A DNA stretch of 13,351 bases from Puniceicoccales bacterium (GCA_031270385.1 JAISXS010000030.1:1-13351); one strand, 5' to 3'; shown: positions 1 through 8,013, counted from the stretch's first letter. Translations and numbers: made by a program. The notes: a model not told the origin generated them from the letters alone.

Positions 1-99
1 ATCAAGGCCTACAGACGCATATTTTCCCGCTTCGATAAACTCGATGTCATCTTCCTCGGTTTCGTTTCTCTTGCCCTCGTTCTAGAATTCCTTAGATAG
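1..99 (+). CDS. C-terminal end of a membrane protein (partial), possibly EcfT-like
   Basis: The plus strand is open in frame 1 from the window edge to a TAG stop at 97-99 and gives 32 residues. They comprise a basic stretch (KAYRRIFSRFDKLD) followed by a hydrophobic helix (VIFLGFVSLALVLEFL) and a final Arg. A basic segment before a last transmembrane helix is how many energy-coupling factor T components (EcfT/CbiQ) end, but 32 residues cannot prove the family. The gene is convergent with nrdD and only two bases separate the stop codons, so there is no room for a terminator between them. The coding call is supported by clean composition and the tight junction; the family is a guess. Confidence 0.45.
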   Translation: MKAYRRIFSRFDKLDVIFLGFVSLALVLEFLR

Positions 100-101
100 C
101 G

Positions 102-2237
102 TTAACACGCCCTAGCAGAATTTTGGTGGCATTTGCCAAATTTCAACGACGATCGCATTTTAAATTCCGCCTGTTTGCCATCGTTCCACTGCTGCACCGG
201 GCGCAAATACCCCACGATGCGGGAGTATACCTCCGTCTGCTTACCGCAGTGTGGACAACATTTTTGTTCCCCAACGAGGTACCCATGTTCCGGGCAAATC
301 GAAAACGTCGGCGTCAAAGAATAGTACGGTAATTTGTAGTTTTCGGCAATTTTTCTGACGAGGGCTTTTACCGTTTCCGTGTCGGAAATTTTTTCACCGA
401 GGAATGCGTGGACAACAGTGCCGCCAGTAAACTTCGTCTGCAACTCATCCTGATGGTCGAAAACGGCAAATAAATCATCCGTGAAATTCACCGGCACATG
501 AATCGAATTCGTATAGTACGGGACATCATTCTGTTTCCTCTGATTTTCCTCGTTTGCTGCCTTTATATCCCTGAATTTCGCCTTATCCTTCTTCGCCAAC
601 CTAAATGACGTCCCTTCCGCCGGTGTCGCCTCCAGATTGTAGTGGTTGCCAGTTTCCTTTTGAAATTCTATTATTCTGCCGCGCATAAAGTCAAGAACAT
701 CAATGGTAAACGCTTTTCCTCCGTCGCTGGTAATTGGGTCCCCAAGGAAGTTTAGACATGCTTCGTTCATGCCAACGAGTCCGATTGTTGAAAAATGATT
801 CTTCCAAAATTTCCCAAGCCTCGCCTTTATGTCGCTCAGATAAAATGTTGTATACGGATATAAGTTTGATGCAGTTAATTTTTCCAAAAGATTTCTTTTT
901 ATCTCTAGGCTTTCCTTGGCGACATCCATCAGCGCAGCCAATCGGCAAAAAAATTCTTCCTTCGTCTTCGCAATGTATCCTATTCTCGGCATGTTTATTG
1001 TGACAACCCCCACACTGCCAGTCAGGGGATTAGCCCCAAACAATCCGCCACCACGCTTTTCCAGTTGGGTATTGTCTATGCGCAGGCGGCAACACATGGA
1101 CCTGGAATCGTTGGGATTCATGTCCGAATTTATAAAATTCGAAAAATACGGAATGCCATATTTGCCAGTCATCTCCCACAGCCCATTCAAATTTTCATTA
1201 TCCCAGTCGAAGTCCTTTGTGAGGTTTATGGTCGGAATCGGGAACGTCATTATGCGACCGCGAGCATCTCCTTCGGTCATCACTTCGAATAATGCGCGAT
1301 TGAAAGTATTCATCTCGTTCTGAAAATCCGCGTATTTTTCAGCCTTGAACTCTCCGCCGGCCATCACGGGCTCGTTGGCGAGATGTTTCGGGCAAAATAG
1401 ATCAAGCGTGATGTTTGTAAACGGCGTTTGGAATCCCACGCGGGTCGGGACATTTATATTGAACACGAATTCCTGCAGCGCCTGTTTGACATGCTCAAAT
1501 TCCAAGTCGTCGTAGCGAATGAAAGGGGCCAATAGGGTGTCGAAATTTGAAAACGCCTGCGCCCCAGCAGCTTCCCCTTGCAAAGTGTAGAAAAAATTAA
1601 CAACCTGCCCGAGGGCAGTTCGGAAATGTTTCGGTGGCTTCGCCTCCGTTTTGCCGGGAACACCACAAAACCCTTCCCTAAGCAAAGATACTAAATCCCA
1701 ACCGACGCAATAGACCGACAGCTGGTTCAAATCATGGATATGCAAATCTCCTGATTCGTGTGCTTCCTTTATGTGGGCAGGATAGACGCTGTTCAGCCAA
1801 TACGTTTGACTCAACGAACCGGATAGGTAATGATTCAAACCTTGTAGCGAATAGCACATGTTACTATTTTCACGAACTTCCCAATCAGCGCGCGAAATAT
1901 ACTGATTAACCCTATCGATCTCCGATCGCATGGACAATTCCCCAGCGCGATTCCTCCTATCCAGCGCCAAAATAAAGGTCTTTGCCGTGCTTTTGTACGG
2001 AGACGCAAGCAACGATTGTTCAATGAAATCTTCTATCTTTTCGATGCTTATCTTGTCATCATCTCCGTTTTCCCAAATTTTAGAAATCACTTCCCGTGCC
2101 AGATCCCAGGCTCCCTTCTGGCCGTATTCACCGGTGGTTTTTCCTGCTTCCACTATCACTTGGAAAATTTGACCGTGCAAAATCGCTTCCATCGCAACCT
2201 CGCTCGAAACACTTGCCGCCTGTGGGATCATATCCAT
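102..2237 (-). CDS. nrdD: Anaerobic (class III) ribonucleoside-triphosphate reductase, NrdD
   Basis: Reduces ribonucleoside triphosphates to deoxyribonucleotides under anoxia with a glycyl radical installed by the activase NrdG; no nrdG is visible here. From the ATG at 2237 the protein has 711 residues, close to E. coli NrdD. Seen in the sequence: the second half of an ATP-cone (about residues 30-100), active-site cysteines in SMCCRLRID, a four-Cys zinc site (CPEHGYL..CCPHCGK), and the glycyl-radical loop RIVGYLRPV with Gly near 676. The start at 2237 is chosen because GGAGAAG lies 9 nt ahead. The frame is open up to 2312, but that extension (MLHVVFFSF) overlaps the presumed promoter and NrdR sites. 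Odd point: the KRDG-like first part of the ATP-cone is not visible in this frame. The gene follows murC/murB on the same strand but has its own promoter. Confidence 0.95.
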   Translation of the reverse strand: MDMIPQAASVSSEVAMEAILHGQIFQVIVEAGKTTGEYGQKGAWDLAREVISKIWENGDDDKISIEKIEDFIEQSLLASPYKSTAKTFILALDRRNRAGELSMRSEIDRVNQYISRADWEVRENSNMCYSLQGLNHYLSGSLSQTYWLNSVYPAHIKEAHESGDLHIHDLNQLSVYCVGWDLVSLLREGFCGVPGKTEAKPPKHFRTALGQVVNFFYTLQGEAAGAQAFSNFDTLLAPFIRYDDLEFEHVKQALQEFVFNINVPTRVGFQTPFTNITLDLFCPKHLANEPVMAGGEFKAEKYADFQNEMNTFNRALFEVMTEGDARGRIMTFPIPTINLTKDFDWDNENLNGLWEMTGKYGIPYFSNFINSDMNPNDSRSMCCRLRIDNTQLEKRGGGLFGANPLTGSVGVVTINMPRIGYIAKTKEEFFCRLAALMDVAKESLEIKRNLLEKLTASNLYPYTTFYLSDIKARLGKFWKNHFSTIGLVGMNEACLNFLGDPITSDGGKAFTIDVLDFMRGRIIEFQKETGNHYNLEATPAEGTSFRLAKKDKAKFRDIKAANEENQRKQNDVPYYTNSIHVPVNFTDDLFAVFDHQDELQTKFTGGTVVHAFLGEKISDTETVKALVRKIAENYKLPYYSLTPTFSICPEHGYLVGEQKCCPHCGKQTEVYSRIVGYLRPVQQWNDGKQAEFKMRSSLKFGKCHQNSARAC

Positions 2238-2296
2238 AAATTGCTTCTCCAACGCACCGGATGATTTTGGAAAAAAGTGCCGAGTAAAGGAAAAAA

Positions 2297-2325
2297 ACAC
2301 TACATGCAACAATTCTATCCAACAA
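2297..2325 (-). promoter_or_regulatory. Probable nrdD promoter
   Basis: On the minus strand TTGTTG (2325-2320) is followed after 17 bp by TAGTGT (2302-2297), matching TTGnnn and TAnnnT of a sigma-70 type promoter. The -10 lies inside the proximal NrdR-like box, as expected for repression. The ATG at 2237 is about 60 nt downstream. The call is inference from consensus and position only. Confidence 0.45.
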
Positions 2326-2343
2326 AATCACTACATCTAGTAA
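2297..2343. promoter_or_regulatory. Tandem NrdR-box-like sites upstream of nrdD
   Basis: Two 16-bp sites resemble the NrdR box (ACACWATATATWGTGT): TCACTACATCTAGTAA at 2328-2343 and the weaker ACACTACATGCAACAA at 2297-2312. They share CACTACAT and their starts are exactly 31 bp apart, about three helical turns, which is the usual phasing of NrdR box pairs. NrdR is the ATP/dATP-sensing repressor of ribonucleotide reductase genes. The distal site matches the consensus at 12 of 16 positions by eye, the proximal one at about 9. Position in front of nrdD fits the role. Confidence 0.6.
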
Positions 2344-2372
2344 TCAGACTCTCGGTAGGCGAGGTCCAGGCA

Positions 2373-4550
2373 TTAGCCAAAAACGTCAATCCTCTTTGCC
2401 CGAATGAATCTTATTTCCGTCTGCAAGAATTTCCCAAATTTGATATTTACCTCATACCTGGCCATATCGATGAGCTTTTCAATGTCCTTGGCGGACGAAT
2501 TGCCACTGTTGATTATGAAATTTGCGTGTTCCTCCGATATTTTAGCCCCTCCAACGCGCCTCCCCTTTAGCCCTGCTTTGTCAATTAATTCCCCGGCACA
2601 AAAGTCATCACCGTTTTTAAACACCGATCCGAAGTTCAGGCCCTTCGGTTGGTTTGTCCTTCGCCATAGCAACAATTCCTCCGCAGACTCGCGCAAAAAA
2701 TCCGCATTCGCCTGTTCCTTGAATTTGAATATGGCCCCAAGCACGATATTCCCACTCGGAATTGATGCTCCGCGATATACAAAATTCAACTTCTCTCTGG
2801 CGACCGTACGAATATTTCCGCTCCGGTCCACCATTTCTACGAACAGCAGTTTATCGGAAATCGTCTGCCCATGTGCCCCGGCGTTCATGCAGATGGCACC
2901 ACCGAGGCAGCAAGGGATGTGTGTCAACTTTTCGACACCAACGTAATTTTTTGCAGCCACTTCCCTGCAAAAATCTTTCATCTGGGTACCACAGGAGCAA
3001 TAGAGCGTACCGTCATCTATCCACTTCATCCTTTTCCAATGGTCGGTTGTCATTTTCAAAACGACGGCGTTGATCGTGCCGTCCGGGGGAAGTATCTTCG
3101 TGCCATTACCCATGGCAATGCATTCTACTGCAAAGTTCTGGCACATGGAGAGGACAGCTATTAACTTGTCGGTTGTTTCCGGCTCGACATAGATTCGCGC
3201 CGCCGTTTTGACCCTTATGGAAAATGAATTCGTCAGATCTGCGAAACTCGTAAACGTAATTTTTGCCAATGTCAAATTTTTTTCTGTTTCCTCGAATGAA
3301 AAATCCCTGAGAAATTTTTTCGAATTTTCGAGTATGTTGCCAGCACCGACAAACATTACCAACTGTTTTTTGTTTTTCTTGGCGAGTTCTTTGCAAATGT
3401 TCTTCATCGAATCATTGAACCCGTCCAATGGCAGTAGTTGCCTGTTTGTGCTCTTCATGCTGTCGAAAACAAGGGTACTGGAAACACCCTCGATTCTTTC
3501 CTCAAACGCGGCATAAAGCTCGACTACGAATTGGCGATCGAACATGTCCAAAATTTCCGCAAATTCGGCAAAATACTGTTTAGTTCGTGACAATCTGTGC
3601 GGCTGGAATACGACATTTAAGTCGTAGTCACTGTAATGCGCCTTCACATATCTCAGCAGTGCAGCAATTTCCGTTGGATGATGAGCATAATCGTTCAGGA
3701 ACGTGAATCTATCAGTGCGCAGCATTATGTCATTTCTCCGCTGTATTCCAACTACTCTATCCGGTATCGTGAAGTTTGCGGCAAATATTTTGTTCAAGCA
3801 AAACAACGCGATTGCTTTGTTTATCGCTTGAAAATCTTGGCCCACCAAATCCGTGACAGGAATATACTTATCCGCAAATTGTGCCGCCATATTCGCGAAT
3901 GTAGCATCCAGCTCTGGCACGAAAATAGCCGCTTTTGTACGATCAAACATATCCCTAAATGCACGCAAAAAATTGTCCCTACTTCCGTAGTTGCCAACGT
4001 GGTCATCATCGTAGTTCAGAGCAATTGTGCATTCCGGAGAAAAATTCTCCATTGTACCATCGCTTTCGTCGATTTCCACCACAATCCATTCGGACCTTTC
4101 ATCGTATCCGGCTGGCAGAAGTGCATTTTTTTTGAAAAACCCGCCGATGACGTAATCGAAAATCACGCCATTTTTTTTCAAAATTTCCACGCAATTCCCG
4201 GATACCGACGTCTTGCCGTGCGATCCGAGGACCGCCAGCAATTTTCTATCGCTGCACGCCTTTGCCAGAAATTCGCCGCGTCTAAAGATTGCCACATCAC
4301 CCTCCAGTGCTTTTTTGCAAATTTCATCGTTGCGTTCGTCGATGGCGCTCGATCGAATGACGCAATCACAGCTTGGTGGCAATATTTTTCCTGGAAGGAA
4401 AACGATTTTGTTGGCGACCAAAAGATCCTTTATCGCCATATCCGCGTGGTCATCCCACCCGTACACTGCGTAGCCACGCTGAGACAAATAGATAGCGAGC
4501 GGAGCCATCCCAGCCCCGCAAATGCCTAGCATGCAAACCTTTTTATTCAT
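2373..4550 (-). CDS. murC/murB: Bifunctional MurC-MurB: UDP-N-acetylmuramate--L-alanine ligase fused to UDP-N-acetylenolpyruvoylglucosamine reductase
   Basis: A single 725-residue chain carries two cytoplasmic steps of peptidoglycan precursor synthesis. MurC (about 1-415) adds L-Ala to UDP-MurNAc: nucleotide-binding start GICGAG (9-14), ATP loop GSHGKTS (109-115), DDDHVGNYG (181-189), YAHHPTE (288-294) and FQPHRLSRT (315-323). MurB (about 430-725) makes UDP-MurNAc with FAD and NADPH: GNGTKIL (481-487), GGAICMNAGAHG (550-561), YR (592-593), GSVFKNG (641-647) with the proton-donor Ser, SEEHANFIIN (672-681) and the catalytic Glu in LQTEIRF (712). The ATG at 4550 is chosen because MNKKVCMLGICG is the normal MurC start; it overlaps the murG stop by 8 bp (ATGAATAA), which suggests coupled translation. 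The in-frame extension to 4673 lies inside murG and is not used. Oddity: the second domain follows MurC in the same frame with no stop, and the MurB PG(S/T) motif reads PCC. Confidence 0.95.
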   Translation of the reverse strand: MNKKVCMLGICGAGMAPLAIYLSQRGYAVYGWDDHADMAIKDLLVANKIVFLPGKILPPSCDCVIRSSAIDERNDEICKKALEGDVAIFRRGEFLAKACSDRKLLAVLGSHGKTSVSGNCVEILKKNGVIFDYVIGGFFKKNALLPAGYDERSEWIVVEIDESDGTMENFSPECTIALNYDDDHVGNYGSRDNFLRAFRDMFDRTKAAIFVPELDATFANMAAQFADKYIPVTDLVGQDFQAINKAIALFCLNKIFAANFTIPDRVVGIQRRNDIMLRTDRFTFLNDYAHHPTEIAALLRYVKAHYSDYDLNVVFQPHRLSRTKQYFAEFAEILDMFDRQFVVELYAAFEERIEGVSSTLVFDSMKSTNRQLLPLDGFNDSMKNICKELAKKNKKQLVMFVGAGNILENSKKFLRDFSFEETEKNLTLAKITFTSFADLTNSFSIRVKTAARIYVEPETTDKLIAVLSMCQNFAVECIAMGNGTKILPPDGTINAVVLKMTTDHWKRMKWIDDGTLYCSCGTQMKDFCREVAAKNYVGVEKLTHIPCCLGGAICMNAGAHGQTISDKLLFVEMVDRSGNIRTVAREKLNFVYRGASIPSGNIVLGAIFKFKEQANADFLRESAEELLLWRRTNQPKGLNFGSVFKNGDDFCAGELIDKAGLKGRRVGGAKISEEHANFIINSGNSSAKDIEKLIDMARYEVNIKFGKFLQTEIRFIRAKRIDVFG

Positions 4551-5658
4551 GACTCGTTGATTTCCCTGTTTTGTGTGGAATTTTCGGGTTTTGTGCAAAA
4601 TCGACAACGACGTCAGTTGCCGACTTTGAACAATCTTGCCCATCGGCAAACACAAAATTCCTAAAACCCTCACGGAAACATTTCAAAATCACATTCATTA
4701 GGGCTTCCATATTGTTTTGGCGAACGACGACGGCTAAACCTTTTTTTTCGGCGTAAATTGCATTTGCCTCCTGGTGGTTGTCAGCGGCATCGGGATACGG
4801 CACCAGAACCATCGGAACTGAACAATGGGTTGCCTCCGCTATCGTCCCCGCACCGGCTCTACACAGGAGAAGATCCGATGCACTCAGCAATGATTGCATA
4901 TCGCTGCAAAACTGCAAAAAGGAATTTTCGACGCCATGGCTACCTCCAAATTTATCGGTTATCGCCCTAAATTTCTTATTCTTTACTCCACAGATACAGC
5001 AAACAGCAATGCCATTCGAATTCAATTCCACGAAATTCTGATACGCCCAGTCGTTCAGTGCGTTCGCACCCTGGCTTCCCCCAAGAACGGTTAAAACAAA
5101 ACCATCCCTTTGTATACCAAGATTTTCCCTAGCCCTGGTTTTGTCGATTCTACATATCTCCTTTCGCAGCGGTATGGCGGCGTGGGTGGTTTTTTTATTC
5201 AAAAACCTACTCCTGAATTCCACCCCGTCTGGCAGAAAAATCCTATTTGCCACCCATGCCAATATCTTGATAGTTCTCCCGATTATTCTATTCGATTCGT
5301 GGAGAATAATTCCCCTTCTCGCGACGAATGCCGCCAGCACCACGGGAACACTAGTAAATCCGCCCATCCCGATGATGCAATGGATATTTTTCTGCTTCAC
5401 TAATTTTAAGCATTTAAAAAACGAAATCACCTGGGATCTGGCAAATTGGTAGAACATTCCCATACTCTTTGGAAGCGGCTTTGCTCCCAACGTAATATAT
5501 TCGAAGGAATCATATTTCCGGAGCATCATGCTATCGACTAATTTTTCACTAACAATGAGTAAGCATCTCTCTCCGCGGGCTATTAACTCTTCAGCGACCG
5601 CTATACCAGGGCTCAGGTGCCCTCCAGTTCCACCGCAAGCAATGGCGTACATACTCAC
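4543..5658 (-). CDS. murG: UDP-N-acetylglucosamine--N-acetylmuramyl-(pentapeptide) pyrophosphoryl-undecaprenol N-acetylglucosamine transferase, MurG
   Basis: Membrane-associated GT-B glycosyltransferase that adds GlcNAc to lipid I to give lipid II. Its 371 residues fit the family (about 355-370). Visible motifs: CGGTGGHLSPGIAVAEEL near the N-terminus, a loop with HESNRIIGR, LGGSQGANALND in mid-protein, and the donor-binding segment CRAGAGTIAEATHCSVP followed by PYPDAADNHQEANA. Two starts are possible: GTG at 5658 or ATG at 5652 (MYAIACGG). GTG is given because it lies exactly 9 nt behind a promoter-like motif, the same distance as the ispF GTG. No clear Shine-Dalgarno is seen. First gene of the murG-murC/murB transcript; ftsW, ftsQ and ddl, common neighbours in other bacteria, are not in the window. 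Confidence 0.95.
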   Translation of the reverse strand: MSMYAIACGGTGGHLSPGIAVAEELIARGERCLLIVSEKLVDSMMLRKYDSFEYITLGAKPLPKSMGMFYQFARSQVISFFKCLKLVKQKNIHCIIGMGGFTSVPVVLAAFVARRGIILHESNRIIGRTIKILAWVANRIFLPDGVEFRSRFLNKKTTHAAIPLRKEICRIDKTRARENLGIQRDGFVLTVLGGSQGANALNDWAYQNFVELNSNGIAVCCICGVKNKKFRAITDKFGGSHGVENSFLQFCSDMQSLLSASDLLLCRAGAGTIAEATHCSVPMVLVPYPDAADNHQEANAIYAEKKGLAVVVRQNNMEALMNVILKCFREGFRNFVFADGQDCSKSATDVVVDFAQNPKIPHKTGKSTSHE

Positions 5659-5667
5659 TCGGGGCGC

Positions 5668-5695
5668 ACCGTAAAGCGGGGTTTTGGAAAGTCAA
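5668..5695 (-). promoter_or_regulatory. murG promoter, TTGACT-N16-TACGGT
   Basis: On the minus strand TTGACT (5695-5690) and TACGGT (5673-5668) are separated by 16 bp. The core TTGAC-N18-ACGGT recurs with identical spacing before ispF and the cyclase gene. The -10 hexamer fits TAnnnT. Its last base is 9 nt before the GTG start, so the transcript would be nearly leaderless. Confidence 0.6.
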
Positions 5696-5906
5696 GTGGA
5701 ATGATGGAATAATTTTTCATAGACTACAAACTGTTGTCTTAAGTACATAACTGCCACTTTCGAGTCCTGTGGGAAGCAGAAAATCGGTGGGATTTATGTG
5801 TAAATGAACTTATGGTTTGCAAAACTTGGTCGTTGAATTAAGTGTCCGTGGTCGTGTGTTCACCGACGTTAAGTGGCAACCTGCGAAAAATGTTCCAATT
5901 TTAGCA

Positions 5907-6770
5907 ATGGGGCTTTCCAACGACAAAATTTTAGAACTACTTGAAATGGAGATGCTTGCGCTGCGCGGCGAAGGGGTCTGCGACATTTCTTTTTCAACGG
6001 ATTGCTTGAAGTTCCTGAAAGAAAAATTGCCACAAAAGTTCAATTCTCCGAAACTCGATCAGGGCGTTGCCGTTGGTCTCGATCACCCGGAGGAAATTGG
6101 CGCCACCGCCGAATTAAGAAATCGGCAAAAAAAAATAATACTCCCCGAAGGGAGCAAGCTTGAAAAATATGAATGGCTAAAAAATAAGGTTTTGCAGTGC
6201 GAAGAATGCAAAAAGCATGTTCGCCATGGGAAGAAGATTGTTTTTGGTGTGGGAAATGTCGATGCCGACATTTTGTTTTGCGGAGAAGCACCAGGTGCCG
6301 ATGAAGAAACTATCGGAGAGCCGTTTGTTGGTTGTGCTGGACGATTGCTGACAAAAGTGATCATTGCCATGGGATTGTCCCGCAGTGACGTATACATCGC
6401 GAATATCATGAATTGGCGTCCTGAGATGCCGACTGAAATAGGAAATCGCCCTCCCACGCAGGAAGAAATGGAAATTTGTTTGCCATATTTGCTCGCCCAA
6501 ATAGAGATCGTGCAACCAAAGGTGATAGTTGCCCTTGGGGCTACTGCGACTAGCGGGTTACTCGGTCATGATCCGTCGCGGCGCATGCGGGACATCCGCG
6601 GGAAGTGGATGGCATTTGCTGACACGCCGCTGATGATTACTTTTCATCCGTCTTACCTGCTGTACAGCAAAACAAACTCTGCCAAGCGGTTGCTGTGGGA
6701 AGATATGTTGGCCGTCATGGAAAAGTTGAATCTGCCAATCAGCGAAAAACAGCGGAATTATTTCCTCTGA
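5907..6770 (+). CDS. Uracil-DNA glycosylase, family 4-like
   Basis: Removes uracil from DNA as the first step of base-excision repair. With ATG at 5907 it has 287 residues: a helical N-terminal extension of about 90 residues of the type seen in several phyla, then the glycosylase fold. Motifs: CEEC (98-101), GEAPGADEETIGEPFVG (126-142), ANIMNWRPE (165-173), CLPYLLAQI (191-199), VIVALGATA (206-214) and THE-type HPSY motif TFHPSYLL (245-252). Family 4 enzymes bind a 4Fe-4S cluster with four Cys; C98, C101 and C191 are present but the third position is Trp170, as in some subfamilies. The frame is also open back to a TTG at 5817, but those 30 residues look non-coding and MGLSNDKILELL is a natural start. 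Nothing resembling a Shine-Dalgarno is seen. A repeat element starts 18 nt after the stop; exonuclease III, another repair enzyme, follows. Confidence 0.88.
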   Translation: MGLSNDKILELLEMEMLALRGEGVCDISFSTDCLKFLKEKLPQKFNSPKLDQGVAVGLDHPEEIGATAELRNRQKKIILPEGSKLEKYEWLKNKVLQCEECKKHVRHGKKIVFGVGNVDADILFCGEAPGADEETIGEPFVGCAGRLLTKVIIAMGLSRSDVYIANIMNWRPEMPTEIGNRPPTQEEMEICLPYLLAQIEIVQPKVIVALGATATSGLLGHDPSRRMRDIRGKWMAFADTPLMITFHPSYLLYSKTNSAKRLLWEDMLAVMEKLNLPISEKQRNYFL

Positions 6771-6788
6771 TCGCCACTATGTGGAGCC

Positions 6789-6893
6789 TATGGCTGTCAC
6801 GCTTGAAAAGGGCATCTTATCCAACGGTACTTGGTGGAAAAATTTTCATTTTTACAAAAGAAAACACGTCCTTCTCAGGTGAAGCAGCTACAG
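6789..6893 (+). mobile_element. Copy R1 of the TATAG-end MITE family (subtype a)
   Basis: About 104-bp copy running from TATGGCTGTCACGCTTGA to GAAGCAGCTACAG. Imperfect inverted ends; internal ACGGTACTTGGTGG aligns with ACGATACTTAGCGGG of the copy at 10723. It lies 18 nt behind the glycosylase stop and shares its last bases (CTACAG) with the oppositely oriented copy R2. No coding capacity. Confidence 0.8.
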
Positions 6894-6993
6894 TCATCTT
6901 CCCCGAGAAAAGCACACACTTCATTCCAAAAAACTGGAATCCTTCCGCAAAATATCATTAAACAGAATGCTTTTCTCAATCAAGACAACTATA
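6889..6993 (-). mobile_element. Copy R2 of the TATAG-end MITE family (subtype b)
   Basis: 105-bp copy in the orientation opposite to R1. On the minus strand it begins TATAGTTGTCTTGATTGAG and ends GAAGATGACTGTA. The central part (CATTCCAAAAAACTGGAAT on the plus strand) forms its own small inverted repeat. R1 and R2 are head to head and together fill most of the 300-bp gap between the glycosylase and exonuclease III genes; the remaining bases show no gene. Confidence 0.85.
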
Positions 6994-7073
6994 TACCGAT
7001 TGAGGGTCAATCGTAAAAAGCCGTGGGCCAAATGTCGCTCGACAAATTGGCAAAAATTTGAACTATGCATTTC

Positions 7074-7847
7074 ATGCGAATAGTCTCGTGGAATGTCAAC
7101 GGCCTGCGGTCAATTTTGAAGAAGAATTTTTGCGAATCGGTGGAAAAAATGAATCCTGACATTCTGTGTTTGCAGGAGATAAAAGCCGATGAAAGTGTCA
7201 TTCCAGAAGTTCCACTCCCGGAATATGAAAAATTTTTCAACCCAGCTAAGCGGAAGGGGTACTCTGGAACCGCGATTTTTGCTAAAATTTCCCCGAAAAA
7301 TGTAAATTGTCGAACAACAATGGACTCACTCACCGGACCGACGGAGGGACGTGTGATTGTGGCAGAATACGCAACTTTTTGGCTGGTAAATGTTTATACT
7401 CCAAATTCCGGTGAAGACCTTAAGCGGCTGGAATTTAGGCATAAAATTTGGGATGTTGGAATGGCAAAAATGGTAGAGAATTTGCGTACGAAAAAACCAG
7501 TTATTCTGTGTGGGGACATGAACGTTGCACACTGCGAAATCGATTTATCGCGCCCGGAAGCGAATCATTTTTCCCCCGGATTTACCGATGAGGAACGGGA
7601 AGGAATGACCAATTTGCTGGCAAAATGCGGTGTCGACTCGTTTAGGAAGCTATACCCGGACGCGAAAAATTGTTACAGTTGGTGGTCGTACAGAATGCGT
7701 GCAAGGGAAAGGAACATCGGCTGGAGGATAGATTACGCCATTGTCGACGAACTATTGGCGGACAAAATCGAATCCGCGTTCATATTCGGAAAAATACTTG
7801 GTTCAGATCATGCACCAATTGGTATGGACATTTGTCTGCGTCCGTAG
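7074..7847 (+). CDS. xth: Exodeoxyribonuclease III (class II AP endonuclease)
   Basis: Cuts DNA at abasic sites and degrades 3' ends in base-excision repair, acting after glycosylases such as the one encoded just upstream. 257 residues, typical of the ExoIII/ExoA family. Motifs in order: MRIVSWNVNGLRS with the active-site Asn, CLQEIKAD with metal-binding Glu35, GYSGTAIFAK, VYTPNSG, GDMNVAH (Asp/Asn pair), CYSWWSYR, WRIDYAIV and the terminal GSDHAPIGM with the catalytic Asp-His. All key residues are present. The ATG at 7074 gives the usual family N-terminus; an in-frame ATG at 7065 adds only MHF. No Shine-Dalgarno is obvious. A repeat pair lies between this gene and the glycosylase, so co-transcription is uncertain. 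Confidence 0.95.
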   Translation: MRIVSWNVNGLRSILKKNFCESVEKMNPDILCLQEIKADESVIPEVPLPEYEKFFNPAKRKGYSGTAIFAKISPKNVNCRTTMDSLTGPTEGRVIVAEYATFWLVNVYTPNSGEDLKRLEFRHKIWDVGMAKMVENLRTKKPVILCGDMNVAHCEIDLSRPEANHFSPGFTDEEREGMTNLLAKCGVDSFRKLYPDAKNCYSWWSYRMRARERNIGWRIDYAIVDELLADKIESAFIFGKILGSDHAPIGMDICLRP

Positions 7848-7857
7848 GAATATCCAA

Positions 7858-7870
7858 GACTTTTGAAGTC
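7858..7870 (+). terminator. Weak hairpin behind exonuclease III
   Basis: GACTT-TTG-AAGTC, 11 nt after the stop codon, followed by ACATTTTCCTT. A 5-bp stem with an interrupted T-run is a poor intrinsic terminator, so the call is tentative. Confidence 0.25.
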
Positions 7871-7879
7871 ACATTTTCC

Positions 7880-7908
7880 TTGAAACTCTTTTGGGGATTA
7901 GTTGCATA
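7880..7908 (+). promoter_or_regulatory. Possible tRNA-Gln promoter
   Basis: TTGAAA (7880-7885), 17 bp, then TGCATA (7903-7908), ending 11 nt before the mature tRNA. The -35 is good, the -10 weak. Its position between exonuclease III and the tRNA supports it. Confidence 0.35.
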
Positions 7909-7919
7909 AAAGGTTAGAT

Positions 7920-7993
7920 TGCCCGATGGTGTAACGGTAGCACAACGGATTCTGACTCCGTTTGTTTAGGTTCGAAACCTGATCGGGCAGCCA
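7920..7993 (+). tRNA. trnQ: tRNA-Gln, anticodon CUG
   Basis: Full cloverleaf: acceptor TGCCCGA/TCGGGCA, D-arm with AACGGTAG loop, anticodon stem ACGGA/TCCGT with loop TTCTGAC (anticodon CTG, reads CAG), a 4-nt variable loop, T-arm TTAGG-TTCGAAA-CCTGA, discriminator G. CCA is encoded at 7991-7993. A MITE copy starts 20 bp downstream. Confidence 0.95.
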
Positions 7994-8013
7994 CTTCGCC
8001 CCCGTGGTACAGA

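Noticed and set aside
916..1323. Plus-strand open frame of 135 codons
   Set aside because: Lies opposite the conserved nrdD catalytic region and shows no protein-like pattern.
3636..4529. Long plus-strand open frame of 297 codons
   Set aside because: Antisense shadow of murC/murB; no family resemblance and no promoter or ribosome site.
5745..5770. CATAACTGCCACTTTCGAG resembles a MITE end
   Set aside because: No core or second end nearby; the match is short and imperfect.
7000..7027. TTGAG-N18-GTGGG before exonuclease III as a fourth copy of the promoter motif
   Set aside because: Only two of five bases match ACGGT, so it is not counted.
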